This document shows positions 6,501 to 6,748 of a stretch of 6,748 nt of DNA, piece by piece. The DNA comes from Cetobacterium sp. UBA6069 (GTDB lineage Bacteria > Fusobacteriota > Fusobacteriia > Fusobacteriales > Fusobacteriaceae): positions 1,764 to 8,511 of the forward strand of contig DIXX01000044.1 of NCBI GenBank assembly GCA_002428805.1, given 5' to 3'. The notes beneath the pieces were generated by a model, which was not told where the DNA came from, ran no database searches, and was given only the letters and a program-made list of their open reading frames with translations. Every line of letters starts with the position of its first letter. Position 1 is the stretch's first letter. The position numbers and the translations under genes are program-made.

Positions 6501-6748
6501 GTGAGCAGTAAAAATAGTAAGATTTCAAATTTAGCTGAAACAAGTGTAGAGGTAAAAGGGGATTCACTGCTAAATACAGCTACAATTATAGGAAAGGTTA
6601 TAGATGAGAAAACTGATAGAGGTATTCCTCATGCTGTGCTTTATACACCTGGAGGAATAGTTGTTCAAGCTGACGGTGAGGGTAGATTTCACTTACCAGA
6701 TCAGTGGGTGGATAAAACATTTGGAGAGAATTTTCTTTTAAAGCTAGA
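3528..6748 (+). CDS. Large exported DUF11-like repeat protein, 3' end outside window
   Basis: An open frame runs from ATG 3528 to the window edge: 1073 codons plus two bases, no internal stop. The start has TAAGGAG at 6-nt spacing and opens a signal peptide (MRRVLFLFKISIILIVLLES, cleavage probably after A23). The rest is hydrophilic and beta-rich, with no membrane helix and no cysteine. From residue 32 to about 1010 it consists of about eight divergent beta-sandwich repeats. Each opens with a Y-x-P-G-like motif and a [TEK]Y-x4-[VIL]-[EK]N core, and most close with a hydrophobic-Gly motif followed by a strand. This resembles DUF11/conserved-repeat proteins of bacterial surfaces. From about 1019, GKVIDEKTDRGIPHAVLYTP and then DGEGRFHLPD (1049-1058) look like a carboxypeptidase-regulatory-like domain. 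The remaining C-terminal region, which would show how it is anchored, is missing. A role in surface structure or adhesion is inferred only. It is monocistronic at its 5' end, behind the 3441-3470 terminator. Confidence 0.88.
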   Translation, partial: MRRVLFLFKISIILIVLLESLYAEDIDPLKEFTYDIVVENYTQNIKKDIRVKNNLNELRGVLANNGENFLDIEGAAFKSWEIYRDGEKLSVGDRDVLDDTILELLQNEVVKYKIVAKPNEKLLGQKLKNEVVIYEGGQISEKLSYENEVLKSKPKIKREIDSESYTLGGYLTYKLTVEPDSSGYLNNYIVNEHIQDILVPTLNGKDEPFLKDIEIKTNQKTSGAGVDIPSGERLIYEVKGRVNDKVLGDVTYKELTIKSPPPNIKARILNSGKYSPGRLYTYEVEIENSGLGNAEAVPIRAFMKKSLARDWNEEMSPAFLNAQDINEKVNIGAGKKIFKKYSVTISDFLIGDVYLDFVINSHTYNNKIESHSPEPYISRKVERYLDKTGKKKIDYYTPEGYIEYLFRVENRGKGILKGYDLDPSIDEIKTKSSTGDEILAFSRSETKNVLERGEGARLLPGGFTEYRVLGKVSKDAVGDIKKDDIVSKMMSSDVAHTFSVSNKNYKPGESIEYVVSLKNSGLGTAYGVQHKLGIDSAKVKQSGMQDREVNPFKNVEKIEQFPTIYPGQEFKYTFKGVTKNNIFENIEVDSIYGEDKKSTLVEALPGKLEFTNSLKSVNGKMMNGTLKYKPGDMVTYEIQLKNIGEGFLSGVSIKSNIDEIKAFMAGSDVKEKALENIEISVKSSDPRTVITSEMGDNLNHIRKKIDFAPKSSITFHISGVVSDKTLGTLSGLVFKVNGITKTSEELSGFGGSVTGEKILLQPENGVYKPGDKLKYMLTIKNSGDGYGRYIPIEDLLSEVRTEKEGKRYGRAFSNWKVTYLGARDESSRFKKYTYLKNEVLGREDLNTKVDIGPGVEIEFLIEADIDEDAIGVIESKAKIAGGTTDGQTIFLKPISEYSEEEKVEQGIRVKLSSTKSELKIGEVVGFTVNVENRDNKTYENLSLKNITPKGFRYLEDEVENFSLVADQKYTKTFYMKATVGASIGKNIFQTSVSSKNSKISNLAETSVEVKGDSLLNTATIIGKVIDEKTDRGIPHAVLYTPGGIVVQADGEGRFHLPDQWVDKTFGENFLLKL
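3621..6557 (+). repeat. Eight divergent DUF11-like protein repeats
   Basis: Aligned core residues recur at Y34, Y173, Y282, Y404, Y513, Y636, Y775 and F926, giving spacings of 139, 109, 122, 109, 123, 139 and 151 residues. Upstream turn motifs are YTLGG (165), YSPGR (274), YTPEG (396), YKPGE (505), YKPGD (628), YKPGD (767) and LKIGE (918). Closing motifs are LLG124, VLG248, LIG351, AVG478, TLG727, AIG871 and SIG984. Repeat 5 lacks the glycine and has VTKNNIF (577-583) there. Several cores continue as KNSGLG, ENRGKG, KNIGEG or KNSGDG. DNA identity between units is low, so this is old domain duplication rather than a recent tandem array. Confidence 0.75.
6582..6748 (+). other. Start of a carboxypeptidase-regulatory-like domain
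   Basis: Residues 1019-1073 (TIIGKVIDEKTDRGIPHAVL, then LYTPGGIVVQADGEGRF) fit the pattern GxVxD-x-GIPxAxV followed by xxDGEGRFxL that is typical of CarboxypepD_reg/SdrD-B-like folds. In large DUF11 proteins of Gram-negative bacteria such a domain often follows the repeats. The domain is cut by the window edge just after FLLKL, so its completion and what follows cannot be judged. Confidence 0.6.

Noticed and set aside
1..6748. CRISPR array, insertion sequence, tRNA or rRNA
   Set aside because: No short direct repeats with spacers, no transposase frame or terminal inverted repeats, and no tRNA or rRNA signature sequences were seen on either strand.

Overview
The window is 6.7 kb of AT-rich bacterial DNA. 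It holds two complete membrane-transporter genes, the first 1073 codons of a very large secreted repeat protein, and, at the left edge, what looks like a separately transcribed structured RNA. Strong AAGGAG-type ribosome sites, TTGACA/TATACT promoters, hairpin terminators, A/T-ending codons and a Gram-negative-style exported repeat protein fit a low-GC anaerobe. Fusobacteriota (a Cetobacterium/Fusobacterium-like organism) is my best guess. It is an inference, not a demonstration.

Layout. (1) 1-233, minus strand: a near-consensus promoter (187-216) with an A/T-only upstream stretch, about 167 nt of RNA that folds into a four-helix layout with a possible loop-loop contact, and an intrinsic terminator (14-44). 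No gene lies here and I could not assign the RNA to a class. (2) 234-1733, minus strand: a YfcC/DcuC-type carrier, probably for amino acids or peptides, with its own promoter at 1784-1813. (3) 1734-1989: a divergent intergenic region with promoters for both flanking genes and nested inverted repeats. (4) 1990-3414, plus strand: a bacterial neurotransmitter:sodium symporter (NSS) family transporter with the LeuT-type sodium-site motifs, closed by a clear terminator (3441-3470). (5) 3528 to the window end, plus strand: an exported, cysteine-free protein built from about eight divergent DUF11-like beta-sandwich repeats, then the start of a carboxypeptidase-regulatory-like domain. It has no stop codon in the window, so the gene continues to the right.

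The two transporters are divergently transcribed and both probably move amino-acid-like substrates, as expected of an amino-acid-fermenting anaerobe. They need not share a pathway. The repeat protein has its own promoter behind a terminator, so it is an independent unit, probably surface or envelope related. The best candidate for something undescribed is the minus-strand RNA at 14-180. Next is the large repeat protein, whose C-terminal half cannot be seen here.
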